NCBI GenBank assembly: GCA_002794785.1
Contig: NBBA01000014.1
Location: forward strand, 744,001-808,000
Direction: 5' to 3'
DNA length: 64,000 bases
Source of the DNA: Coniferiporia sulphurascens
Lineage: Eukaryota; Basidiomycota; Agaricomycetes; Hymenochaetales; Hymenochaetaceae
Each line of letters begins with the position of its first letter. Position 1 is the first letter of the stretch. Below the pieces are notes generated by a model. That model did not search any database. It was given only the letters and a program-made list of their open reading frames with translations, and was not told where the DNA came from. Position numbers and translations under genes: made by a program. Shown here piece by piece: positions 10,862 to 23,071 of the stretch.

Positions 10862-12197
10862 TCACAAATTCGGGACTTCTGATACGACGGACTCTACGAG
10901 ATCCCTCATGACGTCTGCCTTGGCCCTACCGATTTCTAGGACTTCGGCATGCGAGACCGTCGGCGTCGGCGGGCGCACAATTGGCTTTCCAAAAAGCTGT
11001 GAAGTATGAATAAAAAAAGGGGTTCGCTATTAGCCACACTTTCACCAAAAAAAAAAAGACAAAAATAACCCCCCAGGAAAAGCAGGAAATAAAATAAAAT
11101 AAAATAGAAGCGACGCACCTCAGCATCGACCTCCTCTTGGATACTACGGTACTTGTTGGGAATGACAACCATGTTCGTCACAAGGCTGAGCACCATGACC
11201 GCCATACCCTCCTCACGCGCAACGACGACCTCGGGCACGGTGCTCATACCGACGACGTCTGCGCCCGCCGCGCGCAGTAGGCGCCCCTCCGCGGGCGTCT
11301 CGTACGTCGGCCCGCTCACCCACGCATACGTGCCCTCTGCGAGCGCGTCGCGTGAGAGTGCCAGCCGGTGCGCCGCGAGGAACGCGAGTCGCCGCAGCGG
11401 CACGGAGTATGCGTCCGAGAGCGGTAGGAAGCGTAGGTGAGAGGGAGACGTTACCGGTCCGAGTAATGGGTGTAACGCCCCGCTGAGGTTGGGAAGCGCG
11501 AAGTGGTCGCGGATTACGACGACTTGGAAAGGGGGGGAAAAGTCGGCAGTCAGGTTGACTGTATAGTCTTGGTCTCTTAGGAAAGCGCAACGCACTCGTG
11601 CCGACTGGGATATCTGGGTTCAGTGACCCCGCGGCGTTCGTGACTGAGTAGAAAATTTGATTTAGCGATTAAAAAAGCCAAAGCCTGGACAAGGACAAAA
11701 ACGTACTGATAATGTGCTCGATCCCGAGCCTCTTCATGACTCGTATGGGATAAGTCACGGTAGTTAGAGGATAGCCCTCATACGGGTGGAACTAGCTAGC
11801 CCAGAGCAGCGTCAGTTTTCCATCAGTCGCGACCCCCAATAGAAATGAACACCAACGCGTCCGAGCATGGCCACGACGGGGACGCCCTCCCCCGGGCCCA
11901 TAAGGCCAAATGCCAACACGCTCCTGTGTCCAGGAACTGCGTTTATACAGACGATCCGATGAGCAATCACCCCTCTTATTCGAATATAGAGACGCATATA
12001 TGCGCACCAGTACTCTTCCCGAAGCCCTCCAGTTCCTCATACGGTACAAGCACGGCATCACGCAGGCTGGACGCGAGCGTGCTGAGGCCCGAGCCGCACA
12101 CGATACCGACTTTCGGGGCGAGCAGACGTGCCGACAGCTTCTCCTTCAGAGTCGCGTACGTTGCGTCGAGCATCTCTGGGAGCGGTAGGACAGACAT
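10862..12197 (-). CDS. PNP1: Purine nucleoside phosphorylase
   Basis: The enzyme cleaves inosine and guanosine with phosphate to free base plus ribose-1-phosphate (purine salvage, cytosol). In order along the minus strand: KVGIVCGSGLSTL (phosphate-binding GSGLS), VPGHRSVLAFG, GVPVVAMLGR, FHPYEGYPLTTV, VTNAAGSLNPDIPVGT, IVVIRDHFALPNLSG, then LAEGTYAWVSGPTYETPAE (the base-site GPxFET-type box), GADVVGMSTVPEVVVARE and SLVTNM. These are the conserved boxes of trimeric PNPs. At least six exons are needed; one intron uses donor GTGCGT inside the IPVGTI codons. The last exon (from LFGKPIVRP to EVPNL and the stop at 10862-10864) aligns as the usual C-terminal helix. The start at 12197 (MSVLPLPEMLDATYATL) gives the expected length, about 320-330 residues. 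Some exon borders between 11600 and 12000 are approximate. Confidence 0.9.
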
Positions 12198-12678
12198 CTT
12201 GGGAGGAGGGTGGTAGTAGTGGATGTATCTGGATGGTGAAGAGGATAACTTGAAAGGGCCTGTTATCTCGGCTTTAGTCGCGCTGATTCCTTCGGACTGC
12301 AGTGCTAATCGGTAAAATATGATTTACGTACGATTATGGATTATGATCTGCATGGTTCTTGCGGCCCGATTCGCCTCAATATTCATTAAACTATGCAATT
12401 GCGGTGACTCTGCTCGAGCCAGCGACATTATTGTGTTTACTACACTACGGGATTACTAGAACTTATATCCACCAAAAACACCAAGTTTTTTAAAAGAAGG
12501 GCACCGAGGCTTTCGTCATCCCAGGCTTACCGTAAACGCGGTCTCCAGCGCGTACCCCCAGCATTCGTCACCATAATTCCGTGCCCAACGACCAATTCAT
12601 CCAGAACCTCAGGCCAAACACTTCTTCGGATTTCTGATCTAATAAAGACCAAGAAAGGAGCGGTTAGACGAAAAAGGC
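12198..12678. other. Intergenic
   Basis: A 480-base promoter region for PNP1 and the 3' flank of the F-box gene. Nothing else is seen. Confidence 0.5.
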
Positions 12679-14988
12679 TCACTGGTCAGGGAGGAAGAGC
12701 ACGGACTCTGAGTAAGGCCACGCATACTGGGAAAAGATCTGAACTTCTTTGAGGGCACTGAATCTCTGACCGAGCCTGGCACCTTTGAAGAGGGATAAGA
12801 TAGCCTTTTCCGATTGCCGGCGCCTCTGGTTTTCTCTAAATGAGGTAAGGGAGTCATGAGTTCCAGAGTTCTTTTTACTTTCTCGTCCGAACTCGTAGAG
12901 CTTACTTAAAACAAAATATGATTTTCTCAACTGTCTTGTTCACAGTGATAGGCGTGAACACCTCTACATCGGGGTTCTGTTAGAAAGGCAATGCCATAAG
13001 ATAACGAATAATAACAGAAGTGGAAAGCGACTTGCTTCGTTGCTATGTCCCAGAGCTAGAGTGCGCACGTTGCTCATCTCAAAAAGAGACGAGAAAAATA
13101 CCGATGTGCGGCATGGCATGGTGGGGTTGAGTATTCGACCGGCGATATTGATACGTTCGACATATCGCAGGCCAAAAGTGTCAAAAACAACTGACATCAG
13201 TAACAAGAAAAAATTACGTCCTTGAACTCACTCCCATTGCGACATCAATACAAACAACTGGTTATTATCGTAGTCTTGCACCGTAAGCGTACGAAGTTTG
13301 TCAAAACGAATCCGCTCAGAGACCCTATTCTTTTCCCTGTTTGCGGGGCTCACTAGCATACCCTTTCCCTGCCTCAGCCACAAAGACTCCAAGGCCACAA
13401 ACCCAACCCAGTCAGACGGACAGAACACGTTATCGCTGCTCAAAGCTGCTCCATCGTCGTCCGAATCTAAGTACGCGTCGAAGGCTCGGAGCGTGCGCCC
13501 GAGACGATTGGCGAGTACGCGAACGTCACCTGGCGAAACAGGCATAGACAATGATGAAAGATTGCGTAGACCACAAATATCTAAAATACCCAGTCCTAGG
13601 CGAGCACGCGGGAGGATGTCGACGAACAAATTGCGTACTAAACCGGAGAGGTGCTGGCTCTGGGCTATTTCCTTAAGCAAGCGGATTCTTGAGCCAGCAT
13701 TCTCATCATCATCTATGCCTATATTATGGTAGAGAAAAGGGCGTGCGGCAGACTGCGGAGCGGACAGGGTATGAGAGGAGTAGCAGAGAGTGTATGTAAA
13801 TACTCACTTGAAATGCTGATGAAACGCGGACTAGAGACCGTCTGGTTTTGGAAAAAGACCCGTATATTGTCTGCCCTAGACCATCAGAAAATCGTGTTTC
13901 ATCGAGCATCGTGTAAGACGAGAGGGCCAGCTCAACGATGCGTTTCCAGATTTCGTCGGGTAAACGTTGTCGAACTCGCCCTACAAAAGGGGTTATTCTT
14001 TCCGTCTTCTGGACTATGCGCGTAGTAAACCTGATCATAAGGAGCCAGTACTTGTAAGCCTCTTGTATAAGGATCAAAAGACACGACTCACTCGTCACTG
14101 AATACAAGGCGATTTTGAGGGTCTACCCACGTAGGAAATCCAGCACGTATTCTCCTCCTCACTTTATTCGAGCACTCAACAACATACACCTTTTTCAGAG
14201 ATTGAGACTCAAGAATCCTTCCGATAAAGGAAGGAAGCTGGCGATTTTCAGAACCAGAGACAAAGACTGTACACAGATTTGGCGCCTGCTGGAGCGCATC
14301 TGCAAGAACTTTCGTTCTGGGCACCTCAAACGGTTTGCTCCTCCATGCAACGCGCAATTCAAAGGAGCACTGGGACAACGAGACGTAGTCAGCCCACAAA
14401 TTGACTAGAAAGCGTGCAGAGATTACCCACTAGACGGTCCGAACACTTTATATAATGAGTTACGGCTCCGACTACGCGGTCTATAGCCGAGTTCCTTATT
14501 ATCGTGCTCCCCAAGTCGTGCAAGATGATTCTTTTCGGGTTCAGACTCTCAAGTCCCTTGCAGAGTCCAGATACGTCTGAGGACTGATACGCCTCAAGAG
14601 ACAGGAACAGATTTTCAACGCGCGGAGTCTTCCTTAGAACTTCTTCGAGATCGTCGCAGTGCGCACCCTCCTCCAACCGTAGATCGTGCACGAGCAACCC
14701 AAGCTCAGGAGGGCACCGGAGCGTGGCGAGCAGCGCGCGCACCTGGAAGGGCGAGCGCAGGATGACAGTGCTGTAAAGCAGCGGCAAGCCAGCGCGCCAC
14801 AGTCGCTTACACACATGGAGGTAGCGCGCCGAGGAGAACTCACGCCGTCCAAAACGTTTCCGTGGATTTGAGAAGTCGTGATAGGGTACACCGATGAGAT
14901 GAAGGAGAACCTCTCTAACGAGCTCAGGAGGGAGGGAGTTGAAGTTGGCTGGTGCTGTCGGTGTGCACTGCGGATTCAAGTCGCACAT
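12679..14988 (-). CDS. F-box domain protein
   Basis: The N-terminus (MCDLNPQCTPT...) is followed at residues ~15-60 by an F-box: FNSLPPELVREVLLHLIGVP, then a YLHVCKRLWRAGLPLLYS segment. This is the form seen in large fungal F-box families that recruit substrates to SCF ubiquitin ligases through Skp1. The rest has loosely repeated leucine-rich stretches (LRTLTVQDYDN, VRTLALGHSNE, LKKVYVVECSN) that could form an irregular LRR-like scaffold. Eight or so exons are needed, and all conserved blocks share the minus strand down to the stop at 12679-12681 (...VLFLPDQ). I could not fix every border between 13700 and 14100. The substrate is unknown. Such genes are numerous and fast-evolving in Agaricomycetes. 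Confidence 0.75.
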
Positions 14989-15654
14989 TGGGACTTGAAG
15001 TTGAAGTTGGCGGTCGGCTAAAGCTCTTTTATATAAAATTTTTGCGTCCAGAAGCCACCGCCGTCGTGGCTAGCCGCCGGTGGCCCGCCAATTGAATGTG
15101 CCTTGCGCTCGGCATTGCAAAGAGGGCACCAGTATACAGGGCGGAAGGCAACCGCCTGAGGCCCTGTACTTGGACACTTAGACCACAAAGGTCGTGGTCG
15201 CGCGTCGGATGAAACGATCACGTGACCGAAACATATTCTGCTTGCCGAAAGAAAGACCAGGCCTAGGTCCTGCATAGTCGAAACAGCGGCGAGTCTACGT
15301 TTTAATGTCCAAAATAAATTCATTCTTTTTCATCCAGCGTTTCTACGTGACAACCGTGAACTATTTTTACACTAAATCCGTGTGGGTTAAGTAAAGGGGA
15401 GGTGATGCGCTAAAATACAAATGCCGAAAGTCATGAAAATCGTCACTGTCGTTCGGGGTGATTGTAAATAAATAATGGTCTTTGAAGGAGGGTTGTAGTT
15501 GTGTATCCGCGGGGAATGAACAATCGGAAAGTTTAAGGAAAGACAAAGATAGAATAAAGGGTTGCGCAGCGCCGTAATCACCAGGATCAAGAACGAAGAG
15601 AAATGGGAAAATATAAAAAATAGCATTTCAAAATGCAGAATAAGCTTATATGGT
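14989..15654. other. Intergenic
   Basis: Promoter of the F-box gene and 3' flank of the ABC transporter gene. A minus-strand open frame at 15387-15764 runs into the transporter 3' end and has no support of its own. Confidence 0.5.
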
Positions 15655-18600
15655 CTACTCATTAGACCATTCACCACCGCGTGCAAGTTGCGCAAAGACG
15701 CCATTCCGGCGCACAAGCTCTCCGTACGAGCCTTCTTCGGCGACGACACCGTCGGCGAGTACAACGATACGGTCGCACAGCTGCATCACCGGAAGTTTGT
15801 GTGTCACAACGAGAGTCGTGCGTCCGACCTTCGCCTCGCGGATCGTGTCCATCACCGCCGCCTGGCTCGCCGGATCGAGCGCACTCGTGCACTCGTCCAA
15901 TACGAGGACCCGCGCTGGCCGTGCAAGGGCGCGCGCGATCGCCAGGCGCTGTGCCTGCCCACCCGAGATCAGCGCGGCGTTCTCGCCGACGGACGTGTCG
16001 TACCCCTTTGGCAAGCTCATCACGAAATCGTGTACGTGTGCGGACTTCGCGGCCTGTTGCACCTCGTCGATGGAGAGGGAAGGGTTCCCGTAGGCGATGT
16101 TCGCTGCTATGGTAGCGTCAAAGAGATTCGGGTTTTGGCTGACGACCGAGATGTGCTTGCGAAGGTGCTTGACGTCCATTCCGCGCAAATCGCTACCGCC
16201 AATCGTCACTGAGCCAGAGGTCGGCTCGTAAAGGCGCTGTAGGAGAGCCGCCACCGTAGACTTTCCAGATCCTGATGCACCAACGACAGCCACACACTCG
16301 TTTTTCCTGAGCCTGAGTGAGGTAGACCGGAGTACGGGAACATCCGACCGCTCGGGGTAAGAAAAGACGACATCGGTGAACTTGACATCGCCATCGACGG
16401 GAGGCATCGCACTTCCACGGGATTCGTCCGTGTCCGTTTCCAAAGCCATGATTTTGTTGAAATCACGAGTAGCATTTGTGGCCTTCGCAATTTTTTGCGC
16501 TAAGGAACGACCGCTTAGTAAAGATCACGCAGAGACAGAAGAAAGCGCTTACTAAATGTCATGAGCTGCGAACCAATAGTGACAGTAAATACAACCAAGT
16601 TAAGGACTTCGACCATCTGCAGATACGTGTACGTGCCCTTCGCAACGAGTACAGCGCCCACGAAGAACAAAAGAGCCTCGGCCAAGTAAATGAGACCATT
16701 AGCTACACCGAACGAGCATCCCTCAATGAAGGCGCCTTTGATACCAGTGGTATAAGCTCTCGATACCGAGTCCTCAAATTGTTCTCGGAAGACGTTCTCG
16801 AAAGACATGCACCGGATAGCGCGGACATTCGAGATACACTGTGACACAATTGTCAGTGAGGTGAAAAAACCTACGATAGGCAAAAAGAGTCTACCTCGTA
16901 ATAGCCTTTAGCAATCTCCTCGCGAGCCAGTTTGTTCTTGCGTTCTGCTTTTGCCACGAGGTTTGCCTGGACGGACATCGTGACCGCAAACACAGGTCCG
17001 ATCGCAAAACCCGCAAGAGTGAGCTGCCAGCCGCTCACAAGCGCCCAGATGAGACCAACGCTAAGCATTGTCGCCACGACGATGCATTGGCCCGCCACGA
17101 TCGCAATAAGATTACGCGCATCGTCGCCGTCCTTGATGAGGAGTTGCACGAAGCGCACGGAGGAATTGTCTGTGTGGTCAAAGAACTTCTTGTCCTGAGC
17201 AAGCACCCGCGCATAGCACTCCTTGCGCATCTTCGTGATCCATGCCATTGCGCTAGTCTCCATGATAAAGTATTTGAGGCCCATAAGAAGACCATCGGTT
17301 GCAGCCAAAGCAAGGACGATGCCCCCAAAGACATTAATCGCATGTACGTTAGTTGCACCGGTGGAGACCTCGAAAAGTAGTCGTGAAAGCAGGAAAGAGA
17401 ATATTGGTGTCATAGCACCGCTAAGAAAACAAACAATAAGACCGAAGAAGATCAAGGGCTTGTTCGGAATGGTTGGATACACATCGCGTACGAGTCTGAT
17501 GAACGACGTCGACTCCTTTGCGGATTCCTGCTCAGGTCCTAATCCAGACGAGGGTTCAATAATGACACCGATAGGACTAACGTCCGACCACTTCGTCCTT
17601 TCGATGGCGGCCCTACGCGCACGACGCTTGTTCGCCTCCATCCCACTGCGCTTAACCGCATTCTTTTCGAGCTCGAACTCATCGTCGTCCTCAATGTCTG
17701 CAGGGGCAAATGCACTTGGTGGCGGGGGTAGGAACGTTGCATTTGGTGACGCTGGCGTAAACTGCAAAGATAAGCGTCTTCCGTCACTTGCACGGCGAAC
17801 CTTCTTTGCTGCCCTCAGACTCTGGTGTTTCTGCAGTGGTGCGGCAGGATTGAGACTCAGGTGATTCATGCTAGGCTTCGGTACGGGATGCGCTACCGCT
17901 GCCGTTGAACGTGAGCGTGTCAATTCCTGCACGACATCGATCATCCATCCGCTGAGGCCCATGCTCTGATGTTTTGCGCGCTGTGGCGGCGGCATGCCGA
18001 TGATAGTGAGCCGCCTGTTCGCACCAGCCTCGGCCCGTTTCTCTTCGTCCGCCTGTTCAATGACACGCCCGACATAGCCGTCAACATCCAAGTCGTCCAG
18101 ACCGGCCTCTACGAGCTGGGACTCCCGCTTGGCCGGAAAGCCGCCCGTTGCTCCTTGCGCGCCCATCATCCTGCGGAACTCGCCTTCATCGCCATCGGGA
18201 AGTACCTCAAGATCTGCGCGGTAGCCTTGTTCAACTACTTGTCCGTCTTTAAGGACGTACACGAAGTCATTAGAAGTGATTTGTGAAAGGTCGTGCGTGA
18301 TGACGACCGTAGTCTTGTTTGTGCGCCAAGCCTTAATAGCTTCGAAAACAAGGACGCGGGATGTCGCGTCCAGTGCGGACGTCGCTTCATCTATGGAGGT
18401 GCGTCAACCACTGGAACATTATGGTTACAGTAAGGAGCTCTTACCAAGAACGAGAACAGTTGGGTCCCTGAGCATTGCCCGGGCGATCGCCAGTCGTTGC
18501 TTTTGTCCGCCAGAAAGACTTGCTCCACCTGAACCCAGCTTGGTTTCGTAGCCGTCCGGTAGGTCTCGCACAAATTCGTGCATAAGTGAAGCTGTGCATG

Positions 18601-20414
18601 CAGCAATGACCTCTTTTCGGGTCACATTCTCGGGTCGCCGACACAAGCCAGCGACGCCCATAGCGACATTGTGGTGCACAGAGCCCTCAAAAAGGATGCA
18701 ACTTTGTGAAACGACCGCCACGTGCTCCCGGAGCCAATGCTCGTCGATATATGCCGCATCCTGGTTGTCAAGATGCAACGAGCCCGCAGCAGGTTCATAC
18801 AAACGTGCTAGGAGCTGCGCGATCGTCGATTTACCTGAACCAGAGCCACCGACTACGAATGTCGTCTCGCTCGCAGGGAAATAAGCTGAAACATCTCTTA
18901 AGACGGGCATTGTCGGTCGTGAGGGATACGCGAAGGTGACGTTGTTCAGTGAAAACTCGCCAAGGCAGCGCGAAGGCCGAATCTTCCGGAGAGATTTTGG
19001 AGCAGTGCGCTTAGACGAAACTTTTGCAGGAGTAATGGGCATAAGAGTGAGATGCGAGCTGACTGAGAGCGAGGCGATGCTGTTTTCTGGTGCGACAGGG
19101 GCCGGCGGAGGCGGATCGATGAGCGTAATGAGCGAGACAATGGCAAACTTGCCCTTCGCGAGGGTAATAAGTTGAGGGATACATAACTGGAGGTTGCTTG
19201 CTGCGATGAGGCATGCCCAAAAGACTGCCATAACGTCGCCCGCGGTTACGGTACCGTCCCGTACAAGCTTTGCGCCGAACCAGAAACCTTGCACGAACAT
19301 GGCCATAGAGGCAAACTGTGAGAACGCGCTCGATAGGCCCCAAACACCGTTTATCTTGGTCGTGGTGGTGTGCATTCTGTCGAGAACAGCCGAAAGGGTT
19401 GCCTGTTCAGCCGTCTGCGCATTGAATGCTTTGACGGTGGCGATCGCGTTAATTGCGCGTTCGACAAGTGTCGCAGCGACTGCAGTCTGTTCACGCTCTG
19501 CGTTCACAAGTGGCCCGGCTGCGATTTGTGAGAATGTCTGAATGATCATGAGGGCCGGAACTGCAGACAAGATTACGAGCGTTAAGGCCCAGGAGCGTAT
19601 GAAGGCAAGTACGAGGCAAGCGATGCAACTCGTAATATATTGTACAAGCATTCCAGATGCAAGTGAGGAAGCCATGCGAACGTCATCGGTATCCCTAATA
19701 ATCCAATTTAGCACTTATTCCAGTGGCCCTTCAAGCGACATACCTATTAAATTTGGCCATAAGACCACCTGCACCGACAGGGCCTTCCCCTTCGGTGCTT
19801 ACAACAGCATCTTCCGCACCCATTTTCGTGTCAAACCACGACATATCGCGCCCGCTAACCGCTGCGTAGACCTTCGTCCGAAGGTGCATGGTGTTGCGTT
19901 CACCGGTGGAAATCCAGAGAGCGGACGTAATGCTACTGAGCGTGATCGCTCCCACAGCGAGTGCAACGAGCTCAAGCGCAGCAATACCAACTGTGTGCCG
20001 GAGTTTGTTTCCATCCGCCGCGGTCGCGCCTGAAGTGGGAAATTCCGCGAAAGCGTCGAAGACCTGGCCGATAAGTTGTGTCATGAATGGTGCGACGCCG
20101 CCCATAACAACGGAAGTTAAAACCGCGGGGAGAAGGAGTAAGAGAGCATCGCGACGCGAGACCTGCGAAAAGAGGAGGCGTATGGAGGGGACAGGTGGGG
20201 TGTATGCGGACGGGCTTTGCTGCTGAGAAACAGGCGACCCGAATTCTGTAAAGGACGCGCTGGAGATCTTGGGCTCGACATCGGCCTTGATTGTGTATGC
20301 AGAGGTGGCCGACGAGTCGACAGACCTCCGAAGATGCACAGATGGTGTTTGCGTAAGCTCATAAACTTGGTCGTTGTTAATGTCGGTGTCGACAGTAAGA
20401 ACCGGGCGACGCAT
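15655..20414 (-). CDS. STE6: Full ABC-B transporter, STE6 (a-factor exporter) type
   Basis: This is an ATP-driven exporter with layout TMD-NBD-linker-TMD-NBD, about 1,490 residues, probably in the plasma membrane. TMD1 starts after about 110 polar residues (LLFSQVSRRDALLLLLPAV...). NBD1 has Walker A GGSGSGKST, Q-loop VVSQS, signature LSGGQKQR, and DEATSALD split by an intron just before the Asp, then an ITHD H-loop. A long charged linker holds DDLDVDGYVGRVIEQ and an FELEK acidic patch. TMD2 starts near FIRLVRDVYPTIPNKPL. NBD2 has GASGSGKST, ISGGQAQR, LDECTSALD and VVTHK. The ISGGQAQR / DECTSALD pair recalls fungal STE6, which exports farnesylated mating pheromone; a generic multidrug ABCB is the alternative. 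Four to six short introns are present. The ATG at 20414 (MRRPVLTVDTD) fits the main frame. An upstream ATG at 20608 opens a different frame. No pheromone gene is visible nearby. Confidence 0.86.
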
Positions 20415-23071
20415 GGCTGCTCGACGTCGCGGACGACGTAGACAGCGGCGACGGCGGGTGAGGTGGTGGTAGAAAGGAAGAAAGATACGTGCGGTGGGCC
20501 TCCATCTCTGCGCACATTGTAAGGTGGCTTTGGCTCTGCAGACAATGGTGCAGAACAATAACGAGAGTCGCGTGTGACGGCGCGGTGCGGCTGTGGTTGT
20601 GATGACATGATCCGTGTGCCTTCCGTAAAGAGCAATTTTACGTGATTACACATAATTCCGCCACCGCTTGTTTATTGTCCTCTTTGACTCCATTACGCTG
20701 GGAATGCTTCTCGTACGCGTGCATGAGAACGTTCCAAACAAAGCTTTGACAATAGTAACGGGTCCTTGCAATGTGCTGTTTTCCCTGCGAAATAGCGTTA
20801 TCTTCATCCCGATATTTTACATGTATTGCGGGACTATTTCTGACTGATTCGCGCGGCGCGTCCAGCACCGGTATACTGTTGAGATTGATCTTGTGCATCA
20901 GCACAGGTGAGATCATGATTTTTCATGAACCATGGCTGTGTTTCTAGAGAACCAGTGCAGAAGAATGCCAGACCTTTTCTTATGTAATCTCGAAATGATC
21001 GACGTTATTTTTGGCTCATTAAACGTTCTCGACTGCATGCTTCCTATTCGGGTGTGATTGCCGTGCCTGGCTCTCTTTATTACTGCCGTGCTCCTACGAA
21101 GTCCATTGCAACTTTGGTGACACCTGCAGTTATCACAAGCAAGTCACTATAAATCAGTCTTTACCCCGGTATAAAATGCTTCACAATATAGATACCTCCC
21201 GTGTTGAGCCCGGCGCGGAAGTATTCCAAGTCACTGCAGTGCAGCGAGCGTGAATCGCGCCGCAAACACCATTCCTCATAACAAAAGAATGAGTCGAATG
21301 AGTCACAATCCCGGTTCCCGGTGCTAATATAAAAAACGCCATGTACTATATCACGTCAGACTTAGTTGGAAAGCTAGGCTTTCACTAATGCACTACAATC
21401 TATGAAGTCTTACTAGTAGAGGTTGGTGAGGAAGCTCTCAATCCATTGTGTAAATAAAAAGACGAGCTAAACTGAAGGAGAACTTCGGGTTGTAGGTTCC
21501 CGCTTTCTGCTTCGCGTCCCCCTATCATCTTCCGCAAAATCTCCGTGTACATTAGTATCCCACGCATGATCGACAGGTCTGACTCGATCTGTCCAATTGT
21601 CCACGATGTCATCTATTAATCCGTGTCTAATCTTAGCCCTAGACATCTATTTTTCGTGAATCTTGACGCCTCGCTACTACAGATCTCCTGTCTTGAATCT
21701 TCGCGAGCGCTGGGACCTTAATCCTCCATAAGTATTGGCTCAGGACTGACTATGATAATTATCACTGATATTCTCTCTTTCCTCACAACACAACAGGGAA
21801 CCCCTTGAAGGGTTCTTACGAAACACAGAAGACTGATATACTATATTAGGCACTTCCTCGCAAGCCTGCCAGTGGGCCGGGTTTAATGTCCAAAGACAGC
21901 CATAGGGCGGTGTAGTCAAGATGCTTCATCTCGTGGACCGCCGCCGCTGTGTAGTGTGGATTTTTTTAAACACCGAATAACACTTCGCCTTCCATGCCCA
22001 TAAGCAGTCGCCAATAGCGACTCGGAGTTCTTCGAAGATTCTCAAGCTTCGTTCTACCCACAACAGGCGCAAATACTGAAAAGACGACTTGCAGACCCTG
22101 GCGCAAGAGGTTATCAATACACCCACTTTCTTTGACCAACGCCTAGGAAAGAAAAATCAGCACTGTAGTCAAGTCTCAGTTTCCTTGGTCTGTGTCATGA
22201 ATCAGGATCTGTAAAACACTTTCGAGCGCAAAGCATACGTGCGCATGTTAAACAAACTGGAAACCTCATTCTGTGAGAACTTCCAATAAGCGCTAGTTTT
22301 CGATACCAGTCAGTCCATATTCCTGTCCGTCGTTATCATGGAAACACATACCACGGTTGCAGCCAGAGTCCAGCGGATGGTCGCAGATCACTGGGAGCTG
22401 CATGCAAATTGCGGATTAACTCTAACAGGAACCTTATGTAACTAATGCACCCAGCTCACTGCCAGTGCATGGCTGCTCCGCACTTCCAACCGTAAAAGGT
22501 GCTCTCCACGTTTTCAACCCGTTAGACCAGCCTGAGAGTCATCTTTCAAGTCATCATCAAACCGTGAGGCCCTTACACACAACAGGCAATACGCTCTCCC
22601 CCCATTGACCCATTGTTCCAAATCGGAGGGCGCCTCCATCCTTTGCTAGTCTCTTTGTTTCCTCCGTATTGCTCTCAAATAGCACGGTGCCCTCCCCCAT
22701 TGCTCCCATATCTGGGCTTTGAACGCTGAACGCACGTTGTCGCTAAGAGATCTGACAATAAAGATCGAGTCTTGAGAAGTCGTTATAGTCCAGTCTCAGA
22801 GCAAATGGGGCATGCACTGCGGCAGCTCCCCGTCCTAGCCCCGATATCATTTCTCACCGGTACGAGTACAAGTACGCACCTGATCCTTGAAGAGCGGCAA
22901 GGTTACCCCGAGAAGGCCTAAGATAGCCGCTACACGCATGTCTTCAGTGAACTGGACGAAATCAACATTCCTGACATATTCCATATTCCATTCGGACGCT
23001 ATGATTTGTAGACATAAAAATAAACCAGCAAAGGGGCTGCCATTTATTTGTTCTAGGGTTGTACAGAGGTA
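20415..23071. other. Gene-poor stretch, about 2.6 kb
   Basis: I find no gene, RNA or transposon. All open frames are under about 95 codons and lack similarity. A TATA-rich segment lies near 21150-21200. The left part should be the promoter and leader of the ABC transporter gene. Confidence 0.55.

Noticed and set aside
15562..16212. 216-codon plus-strand open frame
   Set aside because: It is antisense to NBD2 of the ABC transporter, whose motifs are certain.
20640..23070. Possible transposon or non-coding RNA in the gap
   Set aside because: No terminal repeats, transposase motif or tRNA-like promoter boxes were seen by eye.
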